Assembly (NCBI GenBank): GCA_964369475.1 | Contig: CAYJFK010000031.1 | Coordinates: 1-26,170, forward strand | Direction of reading: 5' to 3' | Length of the DNA stretch: 26,170 nucleotides | From: CAYJFK01 sp964369475 | Lineage (GTDB): Bacteria > Bacillota > Clostridia > Oscillospirales > Feifaniaceae | Part shown: positions 1 through 7,500 of the stretch, one piece after another | How positions within the stretch are numbered: the stretch's first letter is position 1 | Layout of the letters: each line of letters starts with the position of its first letter | Notes under the pieces: generated by a model | Seen by the model: the letters and a program-made list of their open reading frames with translations, nothing else | Told to the model about the DNA's origin: nothing | Databases searched by the model: none | Translations under genes and position numbers: made by a program

Positions 1-42
1 ACCGCAAGGCCGTGTTTTCGACTTGTTTTTGGCGACTTTGAT

Positions 43-71
43 AGTATAACCCATGAAGTACCATTTGTCAA
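43..71 (-). promoter_or_regulatory. Divergent sigma-A promoter reading leftwards out of the window
   Basis: On the minus strand TTGACA (66-71) and TATACT (43-48) are separated by exactly 17 bp, which is near the sigma-A consensus. Transcription would start near position 36 and leave the window on the left, so a divergent gene probably lies just outside. Nothing of that gene is visible here. Confidence 0.6.
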
Positions 72-107
72 CAGTTAATTTCAAAATTTGCTAATTTTTT
101 ATTTGGC

Positions 108-136
108 TTGCAGTTTGCCTAAAAAAGAGCTACAAT
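108..136 (+). promoter_or_regulatory. Putative sigma-A promoter of the DUF5050 gene
   Basis: TTGCAG (108-113), a 17-bp spacer and TACAAT (131-136) form a plausible promoter about 50 bp before the ATG at 185. It lies back to back with the leftward promoter at 43-71, so the two transcription units probably share this regulatory interval. Confidence 0.5.
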
Positions 137-184
137 ATATAGTACATGTAAGGCGCATTCGTCTTGTATTATAAGGAGGATAAA

Positions 185-1915
185 ATGAGAAACAAATTCA
201 TGATAAAGCTTACAGCGTGGATATCGGCAATAGCACTATGCGGACTCTTTGTCTTTATCTACATAAATGCTGTTGGCTTAGACGGTGGCTACAACGCCCA
301 AATGGAAAAGGGCGACGAGCTTTATATTTTAGGAGACTACGAAGGCGCAGTAGATGCATACCTCTCTGCCGCCAGTGCTGCACCACTCTCCCCAGATGGC
401 CACATTAAAGCAGCTGATGCTTATATAATGTTAGGAGATAAAGATAGCGCAATTGAAGTGATGGAGGATTATCTTTCTAACTCCCCTCGCTCTTTGGAGA
501 GCTATGAGCTATTAATGAAGCTCTACGACGAGACAAGTGCTCCGCTCGAAGTGCAGGCCGCCCTTTACCAAGAGGCTGCCGTTTTATTCGAGAATGCAGA
601 CTATGCAAACACAGCAGGATTGTTAATGCTTCAGGTCTCTGCCGTCCCCGCACCAACATTGACCCCCGAGGCAGGTGCATACCCTGAGGAGCAAATAATT
701 AAGGTTACTTCCTTTGCCGAGGGTGATATGATTTACTACACGACAAACGGCGACGACCCCACCTCGGCAAGCACGGCATATAACCACGAGAAGGGCATTA
801 CAATGCGTGACGGTCGCACAATGCTAAAACTCATTAGATATAATGCCGAGGGAGAGGCCTCTCGCATTGCCGAGGGCGTTTACGTTATAGGCGAGCAGAT
901 GAGCGAAGAAGAACTTGCTGTTATTACTGCTATTAATGGAAACAATATTGTAACCGACGGTCAGACCGTCTATACAGGTAGCGACACATTCTACTTGCAA
1001 CCCGGAAAGATATACTCGAAAAATCTCGGCTTATTATATGAAGCGAATGCATCTAACCTAAACTATGCAAATGGCTACTTATACTTTGTTAACATCACAG
1101 ATGGCGAGTCGCTTTACAGAATAAACCTAACCGATTACTCTGTCGATAAGATAATCGGCGACCGCATGGGAATGGTGCAGATTGCAGGCGGATATATTAT
1201 ATATGAAAACAAGTCGGACGGATCGGCACTTTACAGCGCCGATCTTGGCGGCGGAAGTCGAGTTAGAATAACAGACGATCGCATTTCTATGTTTACAGTC
1301 TTTAAAGGCAACATCTACTGCCAAAACGACAGCAAGTCGGGTGCGCTTTATCGCATATCGCTCGACGGGCTCGACAGTGTAGCTCTTACCGAGGAGCGTG
1401 TAGCTTGTATTAATATTTCGGATAACTTTGTATACTATATGAACATGAACGACGGCGGCAAGATTTACAGGATTGCTACCGAGGGCGGAGATGCCACAGT
1501 CGTTTGCCCTGTCGAGGTTTCGGAGTTTACGCTTTCGGGTAGTAGCATATTCTATCGCCCCGCATCGGGAGGCGGCGTCTATCGTTGTTCTGTAACCGGT
1601 GGCGATTCAACTCTGCTAACAGGTGATGACGGCGCAAAGCTTACCGTTTCGGGCGGTCTTGTGTACTATGTCAACTACTCAGACAGCTCCGAGCTATATT
1701 CGATGAGCACAAGTGGCGGCAACCAGCAGGTCGTAGCGCCTCCTGCTCCGACAGTGCCGGAGGAAGAAGTTCCGGACGAGGGTACAGATCTTGGTACGGG
1801 CGGTGATATTGGTAGCGGCACTGACACCCCGAGAGAAGAAGGCGATGATTCTACCGGCAACGAGGACGAGCTGGACGGCACTGACGATGGCACTGTACGA
1901 CCGGACGGAACTTGA
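185..1915 (+). CDS. Membrane-anchored DUF5050 protein with TPR and chitobiase-like C-terminal domain
   Basis: Predicted 576-residue surface protein. A single hydrophobic segment near residues 8-28, after a short Lys/Arg-rich start, should anchor it with the bulk outside. Residues 40-115 resemble tetratricopeptide repeats (GDYEGAVDAYLSAA, GDKDSAIEVMEDYL). Residues ~152-235 look like the chitobiase/beta-hexosaminidase C-terminal fold (IYYTTNGDDPT). Residues ~250-515 carry repeated units such as YYMNMNDGGKIYRI and VYYVNYSDSSELYSM, typical of the DUF5050 beta-propeller-like domain. The tail from ~516 is rich in Asp, Glu, Gly, Thr and Pro and is probably disordered. The open frame extends up to a TTG at 164, but the ATG at 185 has AAGGAGGA just upstream and gives a clean signal anchor, so I chose it. 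DUF5050 has no established enzymatic role. A sensory or scaffolding role at the envelope is inference from the neighbouring polymer-modification genes. Confidence 0.85.
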   Translation: MRNKFMIKLTAWISAIALCGLFVFIYINAVGLDGGYNAQMEKGDELYILGDYEGAVDAYLSAASAAPLSPDGHIKAADAYIMLGDKDSAIEVMEDYLSNSPRSLESYELLMKLYDETSAPLEVQAALYQEAAVLFENADYANTAGLLMLQVSAVPAPTLTPEAGAYPEEQIIKVTSFAEGDMIYYTTNGDDPTSASTAYNHEKGITMRDGRTMLKLIRYNAEGEASRIAEGVYVIGEQMSEEELAVITAINGNNIVTDGQTVYTGSDTFYLQPGKIYSKNLGLLYEANASNLNYANGYLYFVNITDGESLYRINLTDYSVDKIIGDRMGMVQIAGGYIIYENKSDGSALYSADLGGGSRVRITDDRISMFTVFKGNIYCQNDSKSGALYRISLDGLDSVALTEERVACINISDNFVYYMNMNDGGKIYRIATEGGDATVVCPVEVSEFTLSGSSIFYRPASGGGVYRCSVTGGDSTLLTGDDGAKLTVSGGLVYYVNYSDSSELYSMSTSGGNQQVVAPPAPTVPEEEVPDEGTDLGTGGDIGSGTDTPREEGDDSTGNEDELDGTDDGTVRPDGT

Positions 1916-1935
1916 TTTAGACCTTAAGCTTAGCC

Positions 1936-2124
1936 CCTTGCACGAGGGAGGCGGCTGGGTCGCCCCACAGGGCGACATACATTGCGGCGGGGAAAGTGCC
2001 TACGACAGCTGTCAGCACTCACTCGCCGCAATGTACATGTGCGACATGTCACCTGCTTAAATTATACTCGAGGACATGTCGCACATACAGCCGCCGTAGC
2101 TTCGAGGGGCGCAGTGCGGCAAGG
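1936..2124. other. Highly self-complementary multi-branched intergenic element
   Basis: Almost every base of this gap can be placed in a nested fold. An outer stem CCTTGC (1936-1941)/GCAAGG (2119-2124) encloses GGCGGCTG (1950-1957)/CAGCCGCC (2088-2095). Inside that stem lie three hairpins separated by single bases: GTCGCCC/GGGCGAC (1959-1976), TACATTGCGGCG/CGCCGCAATGTA (1978-2035, with inner AGTGC/GCACT and GACAG/CTGTC pairing), and ATGTGCGACATGTC/GACATGTCGCACAT (2037-2086). This is a compact four-way junction. I do not recognise it as a known RNA family. It could be a structured RNA, the 3' end of the DUF5050 transcript, or a palindromic mobile repeat. Strand cannot be decided. Confidence 0.6.
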
Positions 2125-2303
2125 TCTGCCACTGTGTAAATTGGGGGCGTGAGGCTTGCGTTTATTTAGTATATATAATGTAGGTTTTTGTGCATTACTT
2201 TGAAAAGCTTTATAGAAAAAATAATTTTTGCAAAAATTGGAACAATTACGAATAAACGCCGTCTTAACAAATGACAAAAAAATGAAATGGAGATTTAAAA
2301 AAA

Positions 2304-2780
2304 ATGAAAAGAATTCTTACAGTAGCACTTGCACTAATTATGTGCCTTGGGCTTGCCTCTTGTGCAGCTAGCGACGGTAGCGAGATGACAGCATCTAAGA
2401 CGCTCGACGAGATCGCAGCCGAGATCATGGAAACGGTACCTACCGCAAACCTAATGAAGATAGAAGACGAGGCAACGATTGCAGACTTTACTTCCTATGA
2501 TGTTTCCAAGTATGCAAGCTACGCTTTTTACAGCCCTATGATTGTCAATGCCGACACAATTCACATTGTTGAGGTCACCGACATTGCCGACATCGAAGAT
2601 GCAAAGACAGCCCTTCAAGCAGAGAAGGATAAGGTCATCCAAAACTTCACAAACTACCTTCCCGATCCTCTAACAATGGCAGAGGGTGGCGAGATAGTAA
2701 CAAAGGGTCGTTATGCAATGCTTATAATCAGCGCCGACAATGCAACTGCGATAGAGATATTCAACAACGCAATTAGCTAA
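2304..2780 (+). CDS. DUF4358 lipoprotein
   Basis: 158-residue predicted lipoprotein. Residues 1-20 form a signal peptide ending in the lipobox LASC, so Cys20 would be lipidated and the protein tethered to the outer face of the membrane. The remainder (repeated Asp/Glu/Ala, KTALQAEKDKVIQNF, GRYAMLIISADNATAIEIFN) matches the DUF4358 pattern as I know it; the family is of unknown function and is often found beside MBOAT and DHHW genes in Clostridia. The stop is followed after one base by the MBOAT start at 2782, implying translational coupling. The ribosome binding site is modest (GGAG at 2288-2291). A role in presenting or sensing the acylated polymer is inference from context only. Confidence 0.8.
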   Translation: MKRILTVALALIMCLGLASCAASDGSEMTASKTLDEIAAEIMETVPTANLMKIEDEATIADFTSYDVSKYASYAFYSPMIVNADTIHIVEVTDIADIEDAKTALQAEKDKVIQNFTNYLPDPLTMAEGGEIVTKGRYAMLIISADNATAIEIFNNAIS

Positions 2781-2781
2781 T

Positions 2782-4206
2782 ATGGTATTTTCAAGCCTTG
2801 CTTTTTTAAGCGGATTTCTACCCATCTTTCTTGCGGCATACTTTCTAAGCCCGAGAAAATGGCGCAACTGTGTACTCTTTGTATTCAGCCTGTTCTTCTA
2901 TGCATGGGGCGAGCCTATATATGTTTCGCTCATGATATTTTCGACAGTGCTCGACTATACAGTAGGCAGACAAATGGAAAAATGCGACGCTTATGCGGTT
3001 AGCGAGACTATTAAAGAGGGAACCGCCACGGTTCCCTCTTTTTCAGATGAGCAAAAAAGGAGCGCTCAAAAGAAAAAAAGAGCGCTTCTCATGGTGTCGG
3101 TATTTGTAAATCTTGGTATGCTTGGATTTTTCAAGTATGCCGACTTTATACTTACCTCGATAGGCCTTGCTCCACTCGGCATACCGCTACCGATAGGCAT
3201 TTCCTTTTACACATTCCAAACAATGTCCTACACGATAGATGTGTACAGAGGCAACACCCCCGTTCAAAAGAATATAATCAACTTTGGCGCATATGTCGCC
3301 ATGTTTCCACAGCTAATAGCAGGCCCCATTGTACGGTATGTAGAGGTACAAAAGGAGCTCGATAGCAGGCAGGAGAATGTATCTGATTTTTCAGACGGTG
3401 TGCTACGCTTTATAGTCGGACTTTCCAAAAAAGTTCTGCTCGCCAACAACCTTGTTGTGCTTTGGGACAGCGTTAAGGTACTCGAAAACCCCACAATGCT
3501 GACGGCATGGCTTGGTATAGTTGCCTTTTCACTGCATTTATACTTTGACTTTTCGGGCTATTCCGACATGGCAATAGGGCTTGGCGGTATGCTCGGCTTT
3601 AAATTCCCCGAGAACTTTAACTATCCATATATATCAAAGAGCATTTCGGAATTTTGGCGCAGATGGCACATGACACTCGGCGGCTGGTTTAGGGAATACC
3701 TATACTTCCCCTTGGGCGGTAACAGATGCTCTGTTGCCAAAAACATACGCAATCTTGCAATAGTATGGCTCGCAACAGGGCTTTGGCATGGTGCGGCATG
3801 GAATTTTGTTATGTGGGGAGCATATTTCGGCATACTTCTTGCCTTGGAGAAATACCTATGGGGCAAAAAACTCGAAAGCGCACCAAATATAGTCCGCCAC
3901 ACATACACCCTTGTTTTGGTAATAATAAGCTGGGTACTATTCGAGGCGGCAGGCATTGATTTTATATTTGCCATGTTTGGCTCAAACGGTCTTGTCGACA
4001 GCACGGCAATGTACATGCTGTCCTCTTTCGGAATTACCCTCGTTATAGGCATAATTTGCGCAACTCCCATTTTTAAGGGCGCAGCAGACAAGCTTAAAGA
4101 AAACCATTATTATATATTACAATTAGTAGTGGTTGTGCTATTTCTCTTTTGCCTTGCGGGTCTCATCTCGTCGGGATACAATCCATTTATTTACTTTAGA
4201 TTTTAA
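2782..4206 (+). CDS. MBOAT family membrane-bound O-acyltransferase (AlgI/DltB-like)
   Basis: 474-residue polytopic membrane protein of the MBOAT family, which moves acyl groups across or within the membrane onto extracellular polymers. Family marks seen are the N-terminal VFSSLAFLSGFLPIFL, FFYAWGEPIYV near residue 45, FKYADF, PIGISFYTFQTMSYTIDVYRG, PQLIAGPIVRY, FDFSGYSDMAIGLGGMLG, FWRRWHMTLGGWFREYLYFPLGG and TGLWHGAAWNF. The last contains the likely catalytic His336. Length is typical. It starts one base after the lipoprotein stop and is followed 21 bp later by a DHHW protein, the usual partner for polymer O-acetylation. Residues ~77-87 lie in a hydrophilic loop encoded by a perfect 13-bp inverted repeat followed by Ts, described separately. 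The substrate polymer cannot be told from sequence. Confidence 0.93.
   Translation: MVFSSLAFLSGFLPIFLAAYFLSPRKWRNCVLFVFSLFFYAWGEPIYVSLMIFSTVLDYTVGRQMEKCDAYAVSETIKEGTATVPSFSDEQKRSAQKKKRALLMVSVFVNLGMLGFFKYADFILTSIGLAPLGIPLPIGISFYTFQTMSYTIDVYRGNTPVQKNIINFGAYVAMFPQLIAGPIVRYVEVQKELDSRQENVSDFSDGVLRFIVGLSKKVLLANNLVVLWDSVKVLENPTMLTAWLGIVAFSLHLYFDFSGYSDMAIGLGGMLGFKFPENFNYPYISKSISEFWRRWHMTLGGWFREYLYFPLGGNRCSVAKNIRNLAIVWLATGLWHGAAWNFVMWGAYFGILLALEKYLWGKKLESAPNIVRHTYTLVLVIISWVLFEAAGIDFIFAMFGSNGLVDSTAMYMLSSFGITLVIGIICATPIFKGAADKLKENHYYILQLVVVVLFLFCLAGLISSGYNPFIYFRF
3013..3043 (+). terminator. Terminator-like hairpin inside the MBOAT coding sequence
   Basis: AAAGAGGGAACCG (3013-3025), loop CCA, then CGGTTCCCTCTTT (3029-3041) form a perfect 13-bp stem whose 3' arm runs into five Ts (3039-3043). 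This is the form of an intrinsic terminator, but it sits in frame about 230 bp into the MBOAT gene and encodes part of a hydrophilic loop. Ribosomes translating the gene would mask it. Whether it terminates is not known. Confidence 0.5.
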
Positions 4207-4227
4207 CCATGAGGAAAGGTTTAAGTT

Positions 4228-5319
4228 ATGAGCAAAATGTTTAACCGAAAATTAACTGTATACGGCTTTTCCCTCTCCCTTGCGGCGCTCATGCTGTCGC
4301 AAGCACTTCCCGACCGCACCTTCTCCCCTCTTGAAAATCGCAACCTCGACTCGCCTCCCGATTTTACATGGCAGAACATATCGAGCGGCGACTTTTCCGA
4401 CGATATAGAAAGCTATTTGCAAGATCAAATTCCCGCAAGGGACTTTTTTGTAAAGCTATACGGGCAGACAGCCTATGTGATGGGGCGAGACGATTTGAAC
4501 GATGCATATATCGGCAAAGGCGGCACTTTTTTAGAGGTCAGAGAGGGGATCTCTCTCGAAGATGTAGAGCGTAATGCAAAGCGTATCGAGGAGATAGCAA
4601 ATAGCACCGGCATAAAAACATGGTTTTTAGGAATAGCCTCTGCCTACACAGCAGACCCTGATAGACTGCCAAACTATGCCTACGCCCCTGACGAGGTGCA
4701 AATATACGACAGCACAACAGAGCATTTTGAAAGCGTAACCCCTATCTATATAGCGGCAGATGGCGAGAATTATTTTAAAACAGATCACCACTGGACACAA
4801 GACGGTGCCTATCAAGGTTATGTAGCACTTGCAAATGCCATGGGACTTGTTCCGACCCCACTTGAAGAATATGAGCGGCATACCGTGCAAGACTTTTTAG
4901 GCAGCCTTTACTCTCGGGCCCCACGCTTTAATGTCGAGGCCGACGAGCTTGTTTACTACACAAGTAGCACTATCCACGCTCCCACCGTGAATTATCTAGA
5001 CACAGGAGTTGTGTCGGACAGTTATATAGATGGCGATGCCCTATTGGAAAAGGACAAGTATACCGCATTTTTAGGTGGCAACAATGCACAAATTGTAATA
5101 GAAACAGGAGCTGACACAGGGCGGCGGCTCGTCCTTCTCAAAGACAGTTTTTCCCATCCTATGGTGCAGTTTTTAGCCCCCCATTTTGACGAAATAGCGG
5201 TGCTCGACCTGCGCTATTACAAGCAATCTGTCGAACAGTATGCAGAGCAGTTTGGCGCAACAGACATTCTCTTTGCCTATAACCTGTCGTGGTTTGCCGA
5301 GGATAATAATATAAGGTAG
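4228..5319 (+). CDS. DHHW family protein (AlgX/AlgJ-like SGNH hydrolase fold), polymer O-acetylation partner
   Basis: 363-residue exported or membrane-anchored protein with an N-terminal hydrophobic segment (about residues 8-24). The diagnostic motif TDHHWT is at residues 185-190, with DHHW at 186-189. Upstream conserved patterns include FSPLENRNL, a GKGGTFLEV-like strand and FLGIASAYTADPDRLP; downstream are FLGGNNAQIVIETG and LVLLKDSFSHPMVQFLAPHF, where LLKDSFS resembles the conserved serine block of DHHW/AlgX proteins. In known systems such proteins work with an MBOAT membrane acyltransferase to place acetyl groups on extracellular polysaccharide; the gene lies 21 bp after the MBOAT gene here. 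The ATG at 4228 has AGGAAAGG at good distance. Enzymatic activity is inferred from family and context. Confidence 0.85.
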   Translation: MSKMFNRKLTVYGFSLSLAALMLSQALPDRTFSPLENRNLDSPPDFTWQNISSGDFSDDIESYLQDQIPARDFFVKLYGQTAYVMGRDDLNDAYIGKGGTFLEVREGISLEDVERNAKRIEEIANSTGIKTWFLGIASAYTADPDRLPNYAYAPDEVQIYDSTTEHFESVTPIYIAADGENYFKTDHHWTQDGAYQGYVALANAMGLVPTPLEEYERHTVQDFLGSLYSRAPRFNVEADELVYYTSSTIHAPTVNYLDTGVVSDSYIDGDALLEKDKYTAFLGGNNAQIVIETGADTGRRLVLLKDSFSHPMVQFLAPHFDEIAVLDLRYYKQSVEQYAEQFGATDILFAYNLSWFAEDNNIR

Positions 5320-5345
5320 CAGCAAACTTTCACTCTCTTTCATAG

Positions 5346-5382
5346 GGCACCCTTACAGATTTTTTTCTTGTATCGGGGTGCC
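5346..5382. repeat. 7-bp inverted repeat overlapping the glycosyltransferase promoter
   Basis: GGCACCC (5346-5352) and GGGTGCC (5376-5382) flank a T-rich centre; the right arm lies in the spacer of the promoter at 5368-5396. It could be an operator or a weak hairpin ending the DHHW transcript. The Ts lie in the loop, not after the stem, so it is not a standard intrinsic terminator. Confidence 0.35.
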
Positions 5383-5396
5383 TTATATGGTATAAT
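5368..5396 (+). promoter_or_regulatory. Sigma-A promoter placed directly against the start codon
   Basis: TTGTAT (5368-5373), a 17-bp spacer and a perfect TATAAT (5391-5396). The ATG at 5404 lies 8 bases after the -10 box, at or next to the expected transcription start. No Shine-Dalgarno sequence precedes the ATG, so the transcript would be leaderless or nearly so. Confidence 0.65.
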
Positions 5397-5403
5397 TCTC
5401 AGT

Positions 5404-6117
5404 ATGGATAATGTATATATAGGAAATTTAAAAATCGACAACGTGACAATGGAACAGGCGGTAGAGAGGTGCGTAACCCTTGCAAAAACAGGGGGCGGCG
5501 CCGTTTATACCCCTAATGCCGAGATGGCAAAGGACGCTTTGGACGATGCCTCTTTTATGGAAATATTAAATAACGGCGACCTCGTTGTTGCCGACGGTGT
5601 CGGGGTCGTGTTGGCCTCCAAAATACTTGGTACACCACTAAAAGGCAAGGTTGCAGGATGCGATCTTGCCCAAAATTTGTTGCCAAAACTCGAGACTGAC
5701 GGGCTTTCTCTCTTTTTGTTCGGCGCAAAACCCGGAGTTGCCGAAGGGGCAAGAGACGAGATTTTAAAGCGACACCCCAATATAAAGATCGCAGGGATTG
5801 CCGACGGCTATTACAAGGAGGACGAAGAACGCCTCTCTCTAATAAGAGGCGCAGATGTATGTTTTGTCTGCCTTGGCGTTCCAAAGCAGGAGCATTTTAT
5901 AAACACGCACGCTAAAAAAGAGGGCATTTTAATGCTCGGTCTTGGCGGCACACTCGATGTGCTTGCAGGCACTGTCAAAAGAGCGCCCGACATATTTATA
6001 AAGCTAAACTTAGAGTGGCTGTACAGGGTAGCATTCGATCCCAAGAGATGGCGCCGCTCTTTAAAACTACCTGCCTTTGTTATAGAGGTACTAAAGTTAA
6101 AAGGAGGAAGAAAATGA
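5404..6117 (+). CDS. WecG/TagA/CpsF family glycosyltransferase (GT26)
   Basis: 237-residue cytoplasmic or peripheral membrane enzyme of the WecG/TagA/CpsF family. Members add N-acetylmannosamine or a related sugar to undecaprenyl-linked GlcNAc in wall teichoic acid or capsule assembly. Family marks are IGNLKIDNVTMEQAVE at the start, YTPNAEMAKDA, VVADGVGVVLASKILG, LFLFGAKPGVAEGA, IAGIADGYY, CFVCLGVPKQEHFI, LGLGGTLDVLAGTVKRAP and LEWLYRVAFDPKRWRRS. The last two are C-terminal blocks needed for membrane association in the family. The frame stays open back to a TTG at 5368, but the ATG at 5404 matches the family N-terminus and lies right after a promoter. Its stop overlaps the thyX start by four bases (ATGA), so it heads a coupled operon. 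The sugar substrate is not decidable from sequence. Confidence 0.9.
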   Translation: MDNVYIGNLKIDNVTMEQAVERCVTLAKTGGGAVYTPNAEMAKDALDDASFMEILNNGDLVVADGVGVVLASKILGTPLKGKVAGCDLAQNLLPKLETDGLSLFLFGAKPGVAEGARDEILKRHPNIKIAGIADGYYKEDEERLSLIRGADVCFVCLGVPKQEHFINTHAKKEGILMLGLGGTLDVLAGTVKRAPDIFIKLNLEWLYRVAFDPKRWRRSLKLPAFVIEVLKLKGGRK

Positions 6118-6869
6118 AAGTTTCACTACTTGCCCACACACCAAATCCCGAAAAAACCGTTGCATGTGCCGCCAAGCTATGCTATTCAAACAGCGATATA
6201 GAAAGTCTTGCCATGGGTCTCGACAACGGGAAGGTCGAGAGCTTTCTTGATATGCTAACAGAGATCGGCCACGCAAGCCCCATTGAACATGCCTCTTTTA
6301 CCTTTGGAATTGAAGGGGTTTCCCGCTCGCTTCTCGCTCAGATAACGAGACATAGGATGGCATCTTTTAGCGTACAAAGTCAGCGCTATGTTAGAGAGGG
6401 CTCTTTTGAATTTGTGCTCCCTCCCGCAATAGAGGCAAACGAGGCGGCAAAAGCGATATATCTTGAAGCCATGAAAAAAGATCAAGAGGACTACGACAAG
6501 CTTGCCGCCATTTTAAAAGAGGGGCATATAGCACGCCTTACAGCCGAGGGCATGGAGGAGAAAAAGGCAACGCGCACAGCCGAAAAACTTGCCATCGAGG
6601 ACGCTCGTTTTGTGCTACCCAATGCTTGTCATACAAAAATGGTCATAACCATGAATGCACGAAGCTTATACAATTTCTTTGCTCACAGATGTTGCGAGAG
6701 GGCTCAGTGGGAGATTAGAGAGCTTGCTGATTTAATGCTAAACGAGGTTAAAGCGGTAGCTCCGAAGCTATTTGGCAGAGCCGGCCCTTCTTGCATAACA
6801 GGGCCTTGTCCCGAGGGACATATGTCCTGCGGCAAAGTAGAGGAAAAGAGGGCTTTGTATCGTGGGTAA
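6114..6869 (+). CDS. thyX: FAD-dependent thymidylate synthase ThyX
   Basis: 251-residue flavin-dependent thymidylate synthase, which makes dTMP from dUMP using methylene-tetrahydrofolate and reduced FAD. The ThyX signature RHRx7S is present at residues 79-89 (RHRMASFSVQS), followed by QRYV. Further family blocks are HASPIEHASFTFGIEGVSR, ARFVLPNACHTKMVITMNARSLYNFF and RCCERAQWEIRELADLML. The open frame extends upstream to 6015 inside the previous gene, but the ATG at 6114 is preceded by a strong AAAGGAGGAAG site and overlaps the glycosyltransferase stop as ATGA. It overlaps the following kinase gene by 8 bp. Placement beside a thymidylate kinase and a folate enzyme fits dTMP supply. No thyA is present in this window. 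Confidence 0.95.
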   Translation: MKVSLLAHTPNPEKTVACAAKLCYSNSDIESLAMGLDNGKVESFLDMLTEIGHASPIEHASFTFGIEGVSRSLLAQITRHRMASFSVQSQRYVREGSFEFVLPPAIEANEAAKAIYLEAMKKDQEDYDKLAAILKEGHIARLTAEGMEEKKATRTAEKLAIEDARFVLPNACHTKMVITMNARSLYNFFAHRCCERAQWEIRELADLMLNEVKAVAPKLFGRAGPSCITGPCPEGHMSCGKVEEKRALYRG

Positions 6870-7500
6870 ACTTATTGTTATAGATGGGCTCGACGGCTGT
6901 GGCAAGCAGACCCAGACGCAGGCGCTGTCGGCCATACTCGGGTATAGGCGCATAACATTTCCGACATATACCAAATCTTCTGCCTTAATAGAAATGTACC
7001 TCGGCGGCGAATTTGGCGAAGCCGATGCCGTTAATGTATATGCCGCCTCGACCTTCTATGCCGTTGACAGGTATTCTTCCTTTATGAAGGATTGGGGACA
7101 AGACTATAAAAATGGCGAAACACTTATTTTTGACAGGTACACGACGGCAAATATAATTCACCAAATGAGCAAACTGAGCCCTGATAAGTGGGACGGGTAT
7201 ATCTCGTGGCTCGAGGAGCTTGAATATGAAAAGATCGGCCTGCCAAAGCCTGACATTGTGGTATTCCTCGACCTTCCTCTTGAAATTTCCGCAAAGCTTA
7301 TGGCGGCACGCAAGAGCAAAATCGAGGGCGACATTCACGAGGGTGACTTGCAGTATTTAAAAAGATGCCGCACCGCCGCAGGCTACGCCGCAGATAAGCT
7401 CGGTTGGAAGATGATCGACTGCACAAGAGACGGTGAAATTTTACCTATTGAAGATATTACAAATATAATAACGACTGTTTTGAAGGGAGCTTGTCTATGA
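6862..7500 (+). CDS. tmk: Thymidylate kinase-like protein
   Basis: 212-residue P-loop kinase of the thymidylate kinase family, expected to phosphorylate dTMP to dTDP. The N-terminus KLIVIDGLDGCGKQTQ holds the Walker A loop, with Gln replacing the Ser/Thr common after the P-loop Lys. FDRYTTANIIHQ carries the DR(Y/W) substrate-binding block, and VVFLDLPLEISAKLMAAR resembles the central part ahead of the lid. The GTG at 6862 overlaps the thyX stop by 8 bases; the protein begins sensibly there. The adjacent upstream thyX gives the functional link: synthase and kinase in one operon. The sequence is less canonical than housekeeping Tmk, so another deoxynucleotide monophosphate could be the substrate; a second tmk elsewhere in the genome would raise that question. 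Confidence 0.8.
   Translation: MGKLIVIDGLDGCGKQTQTQALSAILGYRRITFPTYTKSSALIEMYLGGEFGEADAVNVYAASTFYAVDRYSSFMKDWGQDYKNGETLIFDRYTTANIIHQMSKLSPDKWDGYISWLEELEYEKIGLPKPDIVVFLDLPLEISAKLMAARKSKIEGDIHEGDLQYLKRCRTAAGYAADKLGWKMIDCTRDGEILPIEDITNIITTVLKGACL

Noticed and set aside
1791..2060. 89-codon plus-strand frame running from the DUF5050 tail into the structured gap
   Set aside because: It lies largely in the alternate frame of the acidic tail and in palindromic sequence, with no ribosome binding site and no recognisable features.
2156..2179. TTGCGT and TATAAT as a promoter for the DUF4358 lipoprotein
   Set aside because: The spacer is only 12 bp; no -35-like hexamer is present at 16-18 bp.
5346..5382. 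Intrinsic terminator after the DHHW gene
   Set aside because: The T run is in the loop rather than after the stem, and the right arm lies within a good promoter.
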